From assembly GCF_009674685.1 (NCBI RefSeq), contig NZ_WKJI01000001.1, positions 372,001 to 436,000 of the forward strand: DNA of 64,000 bases, read 5' to 3'. The notes beneath the pieces were generated by a model. That model searched no databases, had not been told where the DNA came from, and saw only the letters and a list, made by a program, of their open reading frames with translations. Position numbers and translations under genes: made by a program. Below, one piece after another: positions 33,900-43,295 of the stretch (the stretch's first letter is position 1; every line of letters starts with the position of its first letter). This DNA is from Pedobacter puniceum (GTDB lineage Bacteria > Bacteroidota > Bacteroidia > Sphingobacteriales > Sphingobacteriaceae).

Positions 33900-34838
33900 A
33901 TGCCAGAACAAGCAAATAGATTAAGCAGTAAGCATCTTTTAGGAATTAAAGACCTTAATACAAAAGATATCGAACTTATTCTTGAAACTGCTGATACTTT
34001 TAAAGATGTGATAAACAGACCTATAAAAAAAGTTCCATCTTTAAGAGATATCACCATAGCAAATATCTTCTTCGAGAATTCTACCAGAACAAAGCTTTCT
34101 TTTGAGCTGGCCCAAAAAAGACTGTCGGCAGATGTAATCAATTTTGCAGCTTCCAGTTCATCTGTAAGTAAAGGAGAAACTTTAATAGATACGGTAAACA
34201 ATATCCTTTCTATGAAGGTGGATATGGTAGTCATGAGACATCCTTATGCAGGTGCTGGTGTTTTCTTAAGTAAACATATCAATGCACAAATTGTGAATGC
34301 TGGAGACGGGGCGCATGAACATCCAACCCAGGCTTTATTAGATGCTTTTTCTATCAGAGAGAAATATGGTGATGTAGCAGGTAAAAAAGTAGTTATTGTT
34401 GGCGATATTTTACACTCAAGAGTAGCTTTGTCTAATATATTGTGTTTGCAAAAATTAGGTGCAGAAGTTAAAGTCTGTGGTCCAACAACATTAATTCCTA
34501 AATATATTCACACGCTTGGAGTAAAGGTAGAGCATGATTTAAGAAAAGCTTTAAACTGGTGCGATGTTGCCAATATGTTGAGAATACAATTAGAGAGGCA
34601 AGATATCAAGTATTTCCCATCGTTACGAGAATACTCCATGATGTATGGATTAAACAAGCAGATTTTAGATTCTCTAGATAAGGAAATTACCATTATGCAT
34701 CCTGGTCCAATTAATAGAGGAGTTGAAATTACCAGCGATGTTGCAGATAGTAAGCAATCTATCATCCTAGATCAGGTAGAGAACGGAGTTGCAGTAAGAA
34801 TGGCTGTTTTATATTTATTAGCTAGTCAAAAGCAATAA
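33900..34838 (+). CDS. pyrB: Aspartate carbamoyltransferase catalytic chain
   Basis: A 312-residue enzyme that joins carbamoyl phosphate and aspartate, the first committed step of pyrimidine synthesis. Carbamoyl-phosphate site FFENSTRTKLSFELAQKRL, then SSVSKGETLIDTVNNILSM, MRHPYAGAGVFLSK, GDGAHEHPTQALLDAFSIRE and MHPGPINRGVEI. No regulatory subunit gene (pyrI) follows, as in the PyrR-linked type. It is preceded by pyrR with a one-base gap and followed by a small membrane protein gene after 4 bp. Confidence 0.96.
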   Translation: MPEQANRLSSKHLLGIKDLNTKDIELILETADTFKDVINRPIKKVPSLRDITIANIFFENSTRTKLSFELAQKRLSADVINFAASSSSVSKGETLIDTVNNILSMKVDMVVMRHPYAGAGVFLSKHINAQIVNAGDGAHEHPTQALLDAFSIREKYGDVAGKKVVIVGDILHSRVALSNILCLQKLGAEVKVCGPTTLIPKYIHTLGVKVEHDLRKALNWCDVANMLRIQLERQDIKYFPSLREYSMMYGLNKQILDSLDKEITIMHPGPINRGVEITSDVADSKQSIILDQVENGVAVRMAVLYLLASQKQ

Positions 34839-34842
34839 TACT

Positions 34843-35163
34843 ATGGACGCAGAAGAATTAGCTTTTTTGAAAGATTGGGAGGTTAGAAGAAAGAGATGGA
34901 GTTGGGGTAAAGTTTTCTTTAATACTGTTCTTTATGCGGTTGTTCCTATGGTCTTAACCATTGATTTTATAAATTTTTTCATTATTGCTGATACAAATTT
35001 TGGCTTTTTTAGTTGGGAGCATTTATGGGAGTTTATAAAAACACTTTTTATTTTTTCTTTAATAATTGGCTCGTCTTTTGGAGTGTTCTATTGGTATTCT
35101 AACGAGCTAAAATTCCAAAGACTTACCCGAAAACAAGAAAAAGAGAAGAAAAACACTCATTAA
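34843..35163 (+). CDS. Small two-helix membrane protein, unknown
   Basis: A 106-residue protein: an acidic and basic start (MDAEELAFLKDWEVRRKRWS), hydrophobic segments at about 24-46 (FFNTVLYAVVPMVLTIDFIN) and 66-84 (TLFIFSLIIGSSFGVFYWY), and a basic tail (RLTRKQEKEKKNTH). The ends are probably cytoplasmic. I do not recognise the family. It follows pyrB after 4 bp, so it is in the pyr transcript, although a functional link is not evident. Confidence 0.75.
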   Translation: MDAEELAFLKDWEVRRKRWSWGKVFFNTVLYAVVPMVLTIDFINFFIIADTNFGFFSWEHLWEFIKTLFIFSLIIGSSFGVFYWYSNELKFQRLTRKQEKEKKNTH

Positions 35164-35277
35164 AAATTAATGTTATTAGTTTTATATTAAATGTCTGTTA
35201 AATTCGTTCAAACATTTAATAATTATTTTTTGGTGCGTTTGCTTTAAGACAAATAACCTTTAGAATGTTAAATAACT

Positions 35278-38200
35278 ATGCTAAAAAAAATTACTGTATT
35301 AACATCATTCATATTTTTTGGTTTACAAATTCAGGCACAAATTCCGCTTCAATATGATTTAAATAATAAGTATAAAAAAGCTTTAGAGCTATTAGAGCAG
35401 AAAAAGTATGTAGCAGCTTCTTCTATTTTTCAGGAAGTAGAGAAAATAAGATATACCACCTCTACACAAGTTGATGCCAGATTAAACATCTCAGAGATTA
35501 AGATTAATGCGCAGTACTACAGAGCTTTATGTGCATTAGAACTCAAAAATGAAGATGCTGAGGAACTGTTTCTCAAATTTATCAGGCAACATCCTGAAAA
35601 TGCTAAAACAAAACAGGCATATTTTCAAGTAGGTAAATCATATTTTCAGCAAGGTAAATATCAGGATGCTTTAAATTGGTTTACAAAAGTAAGTTCGATA
35701 GATTTGGTTGGTGAGGATGAAACCGAATATAAATTCAAAACCGCTTATGCATATTTTGAAACCAAGGATTATGCAAATGCAAAACCTTTATTTGGTTTAG
35801 TTAAAGATCGTCCGTCTGTTTATCAAGAGCAAGCCATATATTATTATGCTTATATCTCTTATCTCGATAAAGACTATAAAGTTGCCTTAACTAATTTCGA
35901 GAAGCTTAAAAATTCTAAAAACTATGAGTCTAGCTACCCATATTATATCTCCGCTATTTATTTCTTAGACAAGCGTTACGATGATGTTTTAGCTTATACT
36001 ATTCCTATTTTAAACACTACAAAGCAGCAGTACGAGACAGAAATGTTCAGGATTGTAGCTGCGTCTTATTTTGCTAAAGAAAATTACAATGAAGCGCTTA
36101 AATATTATGAGCGTTTTATGACTAATGATAAAGGTAAGACACAAAACAATCAAGACTCTTATCAAATAGGCTATACTTATTATAAGCTAAAAAATTATAA
36201 TAAATCTATAGATCAATTAATCAAGCTTAATAAAGACTTAAATAATTACAGCCAATATGGCTTATATACTTTAGGGGATTCTTATATCCAAACCAATAAC
36301 AAACAAGGTGCAAGAAATGCTTTTTTAGAAAGTTCTAAGCTAAATTTTGATAAACAAATTAAAGAAGATGCGCTACTTAATTTCGCTAAGCTTTCTTACG
36401 AACTTCAGTTTCACAACATCGCACTAGATGCTACTCAAGAGTACATTAAAACTTATCCGCGTTCTGCTAAAATTAATGAGGCCAAAACCTTATTGGCTAA
36501 TGTATTATTAAGTACTAAAAACTACCGAGATGCTATCGATATTTTAGAAACTATCAATAATAAAAATGAAGATGCACAGGAAGCTTATCAAAAGGTAACA
36601 TATTATAGAGGTTTAGAGCATTTTAATGAAAGAGCTTTTGAGAATGCCATTGGTATGTTTTTGAGGTCTAATAATTTTCCTTTAGATAAAGATATACATG
36701 CTTTGGCTACTTACTGGTGTGCAGAAGCTATGTATGAAGTGCGGAAATTTGGGGAATCTGTAGATTATTTCGAGAACTTCTTGAAAATGCCAGCAGCAAG
36801 GAAAACAGATTTATTTAACTATGCCAATTACGCCTTAGGTTATGCTGCTTTAGAAGGAGAAAATTATCCAAAAGCTGTTACTTATTATAACAGGTTTTTA
36901 AATGGTAGCGAGAAAGATAGTAAGACTATTAATGATGCTACATTAAGACTAGCTGATGCTTATTTCGGCGCTAAAAACTATGGTAATGCTTTAACTTATT
37001 ACAACAGAATTATAGCGCTTAATACAAGCAGTAAAGATTACGCTTTATTCCAAAAAGGAATCATTGAAGGCTTACAAAATCAGCCTCAAGCTAAAATTGC
37101 AACTTTACAATCTTTGTTGAGCCAATTTCCTAATTCTAATTATGCTGATGATGCTGGTTTTGAAATTCCTTATACCTACTTTTTAATAGGTGAGGGAGAA
37201 AAAGCTAAAGCAGATTTAACCGCCTTTATAGCTAAATATCCTAGAAGTGCTTACGTTTCTAGAGCGCTTATTACCATTGGCTTGGTACAATATGACCAGA
37301 AGAATGATAATGAAGCTTTAGCTACTTTCAAAAAGGTAGTGAGCGATTACAAATCAACTGACGAGGCTCAACAAGCTATAAAATTAATAGAGAGAATTTA
37401 TGTTGACATGGGTAACGCATCAGCATTTATAGATTATGCTAATTCAACCTCTATAGGAAACTACACTTTAGCAGAACAAGATAATATCATGTTTCAGGCG
37501 GCTAATAATATGTATTTAAGAGGAGATTGGGCAGGTGCTGTAGAATCTGTAAATGCATATTTTGATAAATTCCCTAAAGCCATCAAAGATAAGCATGCAA
37601 AATTCATCAGGGCAGAGAGCTATAAAAACTTAGGTAAATTTGCTCCAGCTATTATAGATTATGAGTACATCCTTAACGATTGGACAAGCGAGTTTACAGA
37701 GAAAGCCTTAATCAGTATCTCAAACATCTACTTAAAAAATAAACAATATAACGAGGCTATTGTACACCTTAAAAAGTTAGAAATTGCTTCTGAATATAAA
37801 TCAACCTACCAATTTGCTATCAATAATTTAATGGTGGCTTATGAAGGCTTAGCAGTCCCAGATCAAACTTTAAAGTATGCTCAAATTATAAAAGACTACG
37901 AAAAATCATCAGAACAAGATAAAAACTTAGCTACTTTATATGCAGGTAAGGCTTATTTGCTAACCGCAGATACAACAACGGCTGTTAAAGAATTAACTTT
38001 CTTGTCTAAAAATGCTAAAACTATTCAAGCGGCAGAGGCAAAATATCTTTTAGCCAATATTCAATATTTGAAAAAGGATTATAAAGAATCTCAAAAAACA
38101 TTATTTGATTTAATTAATAACCTGCCAAATTATGATTATTGGGTAGCTAAAAGTTTTATCCTTTTAGCCGATAATTATATTGCTTTAAAAGATGTTTTTC

Positions 38201-38301
38201 AAGCTAAAAGCACTCTACAAAGTATTATAGAGAATTATGAAGGAGATGATGATATCCTGCCAACAGCTAAAGAGAAACTTCAAGCCATCACCAATAAGTA
38301 A
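35278..38301 (+). CDS. Large exported tetratricopeptide repeat protein
   Basis: A 1007-residue protein with a signal peptide (MLKKITVLTSFIFFGLQIQA) and an almost continuous TPR array, for example KYKKALELLEQKKYVAASSI, YFQQGKYQDALNWFTKVSSI, YYKLKNYNKSIDQLIKL and KAVTYYNRFLNGSEKDSKTI. More than 20 helix pairs can be counted roughly. The repeats resemble those of YbgF/CpoB and BamD, periplasmic helpers of Tol and Bam complexes. It is the first gene of the operon that continues with a barrel, an HU/SPOR protein and TolQ, TolR and TonB-like genes, so it probably forms the periplasmic scaffold. In Bacteroidota this gene order is recurrent but little studied. Confidence 0.88.
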   Translation: MLKKITVLTSFIFFGLQIQAQIPLQYDLNNKYKKALELLEQKKYVAASSIFQEVEKIRYTTSTQVDARLNISEIKINAQYYRALCALELKNEDAEELFLKFIRQHPENAKTKQAYFQVGKSYFQQGKYQDALNWFTKVSSIDLVGEDETEYKFKTAYAYFETKDYANAKPLFGLVKDRPSVYQEQAIYYYAYISYLDKDYKVALTNFEKLKNSKNYESSYPYYISAIYFLDKRYDDVLAYTIPILNTTKQQYETEMFRIVAASYFAKENYNEALKYYERFMTNDKGKTQNNQDSYQIGYTYYKLKNYNKSIDQLIKLNKDLNNYSQYGLYTLGDSYIQTNNKQGARNAFLESSKLNFDKQIKEDALLNFAKLSYELQFHNIALDATQEYIKTYPRSAKINEAKTLLANVLLSTKNYRDAIDILETINNKNEDAQEAYQKVTYYRGLEHFNERAFENAIGMFLRSNNFPLDKDIHALATYWCAEAMYEVRKFGESVDYFENFLKMPAARKTDLFNYANYALGYAALEGENYPKAVTYYNRFLNGSEKDSKTINDATLRLADAYFGAKNYGNALTYYNRIIALNTSSKDYALFQKGIIEGLQNQPQAKIATLQSLLSQFPNSNYADDAGFEIPYTYFLIGEGEKAKADLTAFIAKYPRSAYVSRALITIGLVQYDQKNDNEALATFKKVVSDYKSTDEAQQAIKLIERIYVDMGNASAFIDYANSTSIGNYTLAEQDNIMFQAANNMYLRGDWAGAVESVNAYFDKFPKAIKDKHAKFIRAESYKNLGKFAPAIIDYEYILNDWTSEFTEKALISISNIYLKNKQYNEAIVHLKKLEIASEYKSTYQFAINNLMVAYEGLAVPDQTLKYAQIIKDYEKSSEQDKNLATLYAGKAYLLTADTTTAVKELTFLSKNAKTIQAAEAKYLLANIQYLKKDYKESQKTLFDLINNLPNYDYWVAKSFILLADNYIALKDVFQAKSTLQSIIENYEGDDDILPTAKEKLQAITNK

Positions 38302-38345
38302 AGAATTTATTTTATCAGCATTTCTACAATAAGAAGTACAATTAG

Positions 38346-40085
38346 ATGATAAACATGATATTAAAATATAAGATAAAAGCACTTTTAAGTTTAGGATTGA
38401 TGGTTTCTTTACCTGTTTTTTTACAAGCACAGGTTAAACCAGAAGAGCAAAAACCTAAAGCCACTCAGCAGCAACCTACAGAGGAAGAAAGCAAAACATC
38501 TGTTACAGAGGAAATAGAGGTTGTTAGAGAATATAAGCCTATTTTGGCTGATGCTGTTAAAATAAGACGTAATCCAGATTTAAACAGTAACAAAGCTTTT
38601 AATCCTAGAGTTCGGTATAATTTATTAGACAAAAGATTAGAGCTTAACTCAGAAATCAGGACTTTAGAAGCGCAGCAATTAAAGCCTATTAAAGATGAAG
38701 ATTTGCAAAATAACTACGCAAAAGCTGGTTTAGGTAATTTGGGGACTACTTTGGGTAGTTTACATTTAGGTACTGGCAGAGACCAAGCGCTACAAGCTGG
38801 TTTTAATTTTGACCATTGGAGTATGAGTGGTAAGTTAAATCAGCAAAAAATGTCTGAACAAGATTTAGGTATTTACGGTAGAAGTATAGGCGAGCAAATT
38901 GTATTAGATGGAAAGATTAATTATAACCGTAGAACTAATTATTTTTATGGTTTAGACCCGGCAGGTTCTTTTACCAATTCAGACCCAGTTAAGCAAAGAT
39001 TTAATTTTATTGAAGGTAAGGGCGAACTTTATAATCGTGTTGATGCTTATGATGAAAATAAACTAGCTTACGCTGCTCAGTTATACGGTTATTTATTCAA
39101 TAATATTTTTGAAGGGAAAGAAAATACCATTATTGTTTCTGGTGGTTTAAGCAAAAACATTAGTAAGTTTCAAATTGGTGCAAATGCCAATTTAGATTTT
39201 ACCACCACTAGAGATAGAGGATATGGTTCCTTAAATAATCATATTTTAAAATTAAATCCTTTTGTTAAAATAGATGGCGAGCAATTTAAAGTTGTTGCAG
39301 GTATCAATTACGTGAATGAATTTGGTGGCGATAACCAACGTATGAACTTATTTCCTGCCGCTAGTATAGATTTTACCCTTATTAAAAATTACCTGTCTGT
39401 TTTTGGTGTTTTAGGTGGCGATGTTCAGAAAACTCGTTTAAAAGATTTAAGTTATACCAATCCATTTTTAAATGAGAATATCAACATTAGAAACCAAATA
39501 GAAAAATTTAGTATAGAGGGAGGTGTAAAAGGTACTTTATCTGCCAATATTGGTTATAAAGCATCTGTACATTATAAAACGATTGGAGATTTTAGTTATT
39601 TCGTAAATGATTCTACCAGATTACAAGCTTTTCAAGTTGAATATCTAACAGAAAACAGTAATATTTTAGGTTTAACAGGCGAGCTTAACGTTCAATTTTC
39701 AAAAGCCTTTAGGTTAGATGGTAAGCTAGAGTTAAATCAATACAACTTAAAAAACGAATTAAATGCTTGGTATTATCCTGGTGTTAGATTAAGCTCTACG
39801 GCATCATTTAATATTACCGAGAAACTTAAAATAGATGCTGACATTTATTTACAAGGAGAAACTAAAGCGAAGTTGTATACCACATCATCAGCAGACCCCA
39901 ATGATTTTCAAGTAAGAACCATCAAAGCTTTCGCTGATTTAGGTGCTGGAGCATCTTATCAGATAAATAAAAAGTTTGGTGCATTTTTAAGAGTTAATAA
40001 CTTATTAGGTACTGCTTATGAGCGCTATTTGTTTTATCCAAACTACGGATTTAACATACTTGGTGGTGTAAGCTATGGTTTTTAA
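38346..40085 (+). CDS. Outer-membrane beta-barrel protein, TonB-receptor-like without plug
   Basis: A 579-residue exported protein. After the signal peptide (MILKYKIKALLSLGLMVSLP region) comes a glutamine- and glutamate-rich stretch, then EIEVVREYKPILADAVKIRR, a conserved N-terminal segment of this group. The rest consists of about 20 alternating strands and ends in RVNNLLGTAYERYLFYPNYG and a final aromatic residue, as in TonB-dependent receptors. A plug domain is not visible. Start may be ATG 38346 or 38355. It follows the TPR gene after 44 bp and is followed by the HU/SPOR gene after 47 bp. Confidence 0.8.
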   Translation: MINMILKYKIKALLSLGLMVSLPVFLQAQVKPEEQKPKATQQQPTEEESKTSVTEEIEVVREYKPILADAVKIRRNPDLNSNKAFNPRVRYNLLDKRLELNSEIRTLEAQQLKPIKDEDLQNNYAKAGLGNLGTTLGSLHLGTGRDQALQAGFNFDHWSMSGKLNQQKMSEQDLGIYGRSIGEQIVLDGKINYNRRTNYFYGLDPAGSFTNSDPVKQRFNFIEGKGELYNRVDAYDENKLAYAAQLYGYLFNNIFEGKENTIIVSGGLSKNISKFQIGANANLDFTTTRDRGYGSLNNHILKLNPFVKIDGEQFKVVAGINYVNEFGGDNQRMNLFPAASIDFTLIKNYLSVFGVLGGDVQKTRLKDLSYTNPFLNENINIRNQIEKFSIEGGVKGTLSANIGYKASVHYKTIGDFSYFVNDSTRLQAFQVEYLTENSNILGLTGELNVQFSKAFRLDGKLELNQYNLKNELNAWYYPGVRLSSTASFNITEKLKIDADIYLQGETKAKLYTTSSADPNDFQVRTIKAFADLGAGASYQINKKFGAFLRVNNLLGTAYERYLFYPNYGFNILGGVSYGF

Positions 40086-40132
40086 GGGCAATATTTTTTG
40101 ATAGGATAAAAAAGACTATTTTTACAACATCA

Positions 40133-41236
40133 ATGGATATTTCCTTCAATATAAAAGATATTTTAGAAAAGAATAATCTGGCAATTTTTCCAGGTTTAGG
40201 TGTATTTTATAAAAAAAGACAAGAGGGTTTTTTTGATGAAAATTTACTTGTTTTTCATCCACCCAAAGAAACCATTCAGTTTTCTACCATCACTCCAGAA
40301 GAAGTTGAAAATCCTGTTTTAGATTATATTTGCTATACTCGCAAAGTTTCTCCAGCCTCAGCAGATTATTTATTAACCCAGTTTGTAACGCAGTTAAAAG
40401 ATATTTTAGCTCAGCAAAAAGAATTGCCATTAAATGGCTTAGGTAAATTAGTAGCGCATGATGGTGATTTGGTTTTTGAAGAAGAAAAGGCTTTAGAAAC
40501 CAACTTATCTTATTTCGGGTTACCACTGGTAAATATAAAGCCCGATGCGATAGTAGAATCTAAAGTTCTTTTAGAGGATTTAGAAGAAGAAAAAATAGAA
40601 GAACAAGCGTCTTTTTCTTTGGCAGAGCAAGCGCTTAACGCTTCTTTATCTGGATCAACAGAAGTAAAGGAAAAAAAGAAATCTAAAAGATGGTTGTTTA
40701 TTTTAATTCCTGTTATGCTAGTTTTAATTTCTGCTATTGCTCTTTATTTCTTTAACCCTGATTTGTATAATCAATATTTCAATCCAAATCTTAACAATAA
40801 AGATGTTAAAGTGGTTATGCCATTAGGTGTGCCAAAAGAGCAGCAAGATAATGCTATAAGTCGGCAAGATTCATCTTTAGCAGACTCTGTTTACAGTGAA
40901 ATTGAAAAAAATGCTAAAGCACAAGGTTTAGAGATAGAAAAAGTAAAAGATTCTACTAATGTAACTGTTAGCAATAAAGCTGTACCAAATAAGGCAGGTA
41001 TACGTTATGAGATTATTATTGCCGCTTGGCAAACTAAAGCTAAAGCAGAGCAGCATGTTAAAAAGCTAAAAGAAAACGGAATTAATGCTTTTATTGTAGA
41101 AGATGCGGATGGCCCTATGATAAAAATAAGTGCCGCTACTTTTTACAATAAAGCAGAGGCAGATGCCGAGTTAAAAAGAATTAGAGAAGAATTAAATCCA
41201 GAAGCTTTTATAAAGCCTATAAAACCTTTAAAATAA
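40133..41236 (+). CDS. HU-CCDC81-type and SPOR domain membrane protein
   Basis: A 367-residue protein with three parts. Residues 1-125 carry the bacterial HU-CCDC81-like fold (FNIKDILEKNNLAIFPGLGV, LPLNGLGKLVAHDGDLVF) that is found at the N-terminus of many Bacteroidota SPOR proteins. A single membrane helix lies at about 187-207 (WLFILIPVMLVLISAIALYF) after a lysine cluster. Residues 290-367 form a SPOR domain (IRYEIIIAAWQTKAKAEQHV, then INAFIVEDADGPMIKIS), which binds denuded peptidoglycan at division sites. Topology is N-terminus in the cytoplasm, SPOR in the periplasm. In the operon it could connect the machine to the cell wall. Confidence 0.88.
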   Translation: MDISFNIKDILEKNNLAIFPGLGVFYKKRQEGFFDENLLVFHPPKETIQFSTITPEEVENPVLDYICYTRKVSPASADYLLTQFVTQLKDILAQQKELPLNGLGKLVAHDGDLVFEEEKALETNLSYFGLPLVNIKPDAIVESKVLLEDLEEEKIEEQASFSLAEQALNASLSGSTEVKEKKKSKRWLFILIPVMLVLISAIALYFFNPDLYNQYFNPNLNNKDVKVVMPLGVPKEQQDNAISRQDSSLADSVYSEIEKNAKAQGLEIEKVKDSTNVTVSNKAVPNKAGIRYEIIIAAWQTKAKAEQHVKKLKENGINAFIVEDADGPMIKISAATFYNKAEADAELKRIREELNPEAFIKPIKPLK

Positions 41237-41245
41237 ATTATACAT

Positions 41246-41938
41246 ATGTTTTTACAAGATATCGGAGTAGATACTTTATCAAATACTATTCAGGCTATGC
41301 AAGCCCCACAGCAAGTAGAAGAATTGAGCTTGTTTAATTTATTAACCAAGGGTGGGTGGGTAATGATACCACTAGCTATATTAGCCTTATTAGGTTTAAT
41401 TATATTTTTTGAGCGCTATTTTACTATCAGAAAAGCTGCAAAGGATGAATCTCAATTAACCATGCAAGTGCGTTCTAGCATAAAAAGCGGTAACCTAGAC
41501 TCTGCAATAGCTATCTGTAAAAGTAGTAATACACCTATTGGCAGAATGCTACAAAAAGGTTTGTTAAGAATAGGAAGGCCCATTAAAGATATTGAAGGTG
41601 CTATAGAAAATGTAGGTAAACTAGAGGTTTCTAAGCTTGAAAAAAATATAGGCATTTTAGGTATCATAGCTGGTATTGCACCCATGTTAGGTTTCGTAGG
41701 TACAATTATTGGGGTAATTACGATTTTCCATGATGTATCTGTAAAGGGAATCATAGAAATTGGTACCATTTCTGGAGGTTTGTATGTAAAGATGATTTCA
41801 TCTGCAACTGGTCTTATCATAGGCATTATTGCTTATATTTTTTATAATATCTTAAATATCATGGTTGATAAGGTGATCCTGAAAATGGAGACAGATTCAA
41901 TAGAATTTATTGACTTGCTAGAAGAACCAGGAAGATGA
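41246..41938 (+). CDS. TolQ/ExbB/MotA-type proton channel protein
   Basis: A 230-residue inner-membrane protein with three helices: GGWVMIPLAILALLGLIIFF at about 36-55, GILGIIAGIAPMLGFVGTII at about 135-155, and MISSATGLIIGIIAYIFYNI at about 183-202. The second carries the conserved proline-glycine pattern APMLGFVGTIIGVI of the family. With TolR or ExbD subunits such proteins form a channel that turns the proton (or sodium) gradient into mechanical work. Its last four bases overlap the TolR-like start (ATGA). Whether it is functionally Tol or Exb cannot be told from sequence; the operon favours a Tol-type role. Confidence 0.93.
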   Translation: MFLQDIGVDTLSNTIQAMQAPQQVEELSLFNLLTKGGWVMIPLAILALLGLIIFFERYFTIRKAAKDESQLTMQVRSSIKSGNLDSAIAICKSSNTPIGRMLQKGLLRIGRPIKDIEGAIENVGKLEVSKLEKNIGILGIIAGIAPMLGFVGTIIGVITIFHDVSVKGIIEIGTISGGLYVKMISSATGLIIGIIAYIFYNILNIMVDKVILKMETDSIEFIDLLEEPGR

Positions 41939-42333
41939 ATTTAAGAAAGCGAAAAAGACCACATGTAGAAGTACATACGGCAGCGTTAAACGATATTATG
42001 TTTTTCCTGTTGTTGTTCTTTCTTTTGGCTTCTGCGGTAGTGAATCCAAATGTGGTAAAATTATTTTTACCAAGATCTAGTTCTGGGCAAGCTGTTCCGC
42101 AAAAAACAATTAATGTTTCTATAACCAAAGAATTAGAATATTTTGTTGAAAAGGAGCAAGTACCTTTTGAACTTCTAGAGCAAAAGATTTTACCTTATCA
42201 GCAAGCTAATCCAGATTTAACCATTATTTTATTTGCCGATAGAACCATAGCTATAGAAAATATTGTGAGTTTAACAGATATAGCCAACAAACTTAAAATA
42301 AAGCTTGTTTTAGCAACAGAAACTAAGAAATGA
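41935..42333 (+). CDS. TolR/ExbD-like biopolymer transporter
   Basis: A 132-residue protein: a basic N-terminus (MNLRKRKRPHVEVHTAAL), one membrane helix with the ion-binding aspartate in ALNDIMFFLLLFFLLASAVV (Asp20), and a periplasmic domain with NPDLTIILFADRTIAIENIV. Family length and layout. It overlaps the TolQ-like gene by four bases and the following TonB-like gene by four bases (ATGA each), so translation of all three is coupled. Confidence 0.93.
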   Translation: MNLRKRKRPHVEVHTAALNDIMFFLLLFFLLASAVVNPNVVKLFLPRSSSGQAVPQKTINVSITKELEYFVEKEQVPFELLEQKILPYQQANPDLTIILFADRTIAIENIVSLTDIANKLKIKLVLATETKK

Positions 42334-43157
42334 TTGACCTCTTAAAATCAAATTCTGATAATAATTACCCAAAGGCAATAGCTTGCTCTTTAGGCATTCT
42401 TATTGGTTTTTTGGTGTTAAGCATTTTTTATATCATCAATACCGCTGAGCCACCTGAAGAAGTTGGTGTAGGCGGAATTATTGTTAACTATGGTACTTCT
42501 GACGAAGGTATGGGTAGCGATTATATGAGTATTGAGGAACCTTCTGTAGATCCTAATGCAAATTTAACAGCTCCTGATAAGATTGTACCTGATGCTAATA
42601 CGGCCGAAACGCCTACGACCCAAAATAATGCTAATGATATTGTAACTCAGGACATGGAGGATGCGGTGGCTGTTAAAACTAAAACAAATGCTAGTAGTAC
42701 TGCCCCAAGTCAAAATACAGATGTAAAAGAAAGTAAACCTACCATTAACCAAAACGCTTTGTACAAAGGCAAAAAGAATAATGGCTCTGGTGCTGGCGAT
42801 GGTATTACAGGAACACCAGGCAATCAAGGTAAACCAACCGGAGACCCTTTAGCTAATAATTATGATGGTACAGGGTCTGGTAATGGCGGTGTGGCTCTTG
42901 ATCCAAAATCTAGGAGATGGTCAGTCAGACCAACTATCAAAGATGATGGACAAGAAAACGGCAGAGTTGTGATAAAATTTAGAATTGATAAATCTGGAAA
43001 TGTAATTTTGGCTCAAAACGACAGAGGTACGACTATCAGCAACACGGCTTTAATTGAAAAATGTGAGCAAGCTGTTCTTGCTTCAAAACTAATACCCGTT
43101 GAAAATGAATCGAGTTTTCAAGATTATCAAGTGATATTTAAGTTTATTTTAAAGTAG
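42330..43157 (+). CDS. TonB/TolA-like energy transducer
   Basis: A 275-residue protein: a short cytoplasmic start, a membrane helix at about 15-36 (AIACSLGILIGFLVLSIFYI), a long low-complexity periplasmic spacer rich in T, N, D and G (about 40-205), and a C-terminal globular domain with NGRVVIKFRIDKSGNVILAQ and TALIEKCEQAVLASKLIPV, the TonB/TolA C-terminal pattern. It completes the TolQ-TolR-TonB-like set and likely reaches the outer-membrane barrel of the same operon. It is the last gene of the operon. Confidence 0.88.
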   Translation: MIDLLKSNSDNNYPKAIACSLGILIGFLVLSIFYIINTAEPPEEVGVGGIIVNYGTSDEGMGSDYMSIEEPSVDPNANLTAPDKIVPDANTAETPTTQNNANDIVTQDMEDAVAVKTKTNASSTAPSQNTDVKESKPTINQNALYKGKKNNGSGAGDGITGTPGNQGKPTGDPLANNYDGTGSGNGGVALDPKSRRWSVRPTIKDDGQENGRVVIKFRIDKSGNVILAQNDRGTTISNTALIEKCEQAVLASKLIPVENESSFQDYQVIFKFILK

Positions 43158-43214
43158 ATGAAATTTATTTTAAATATGAAGTGCTCATTTTGAACAATCT
43201 AACACACTTTATAA

Positions 43215-43290
43215 GCATCTCAAATCTCATATCGCAATACGCATATCTAAAAAGGCATCTCAATACTCACTTCTCAATACGCATATCTAA
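43215..43290. repeat. Tandem pair of 36-bp units built of heptanucleotides, upstream of folC
   Basis: Bases 43215-43250 and 43255-43290 match at 31 of 36 positions, spaced 40 bp apart; the last 16 bases (CAATACGCATATCTAA) are identical. Inside each unit the sequence runs in steps of seven (ATCTCAA, ATCTCAT, ATCGCAA, TACGCAT). The folC GTG start lies 6 bases past the second copy. Confidence 0.75.
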
Positions 43291-43295
43291 CAAAA

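Noticed and set aside
43215-43290. Possible CRISPR array
   Set aside because: Only two 36-bp copies with 4 bp between them, internally heptad-periodic; no spacers and no cas genes nearby.
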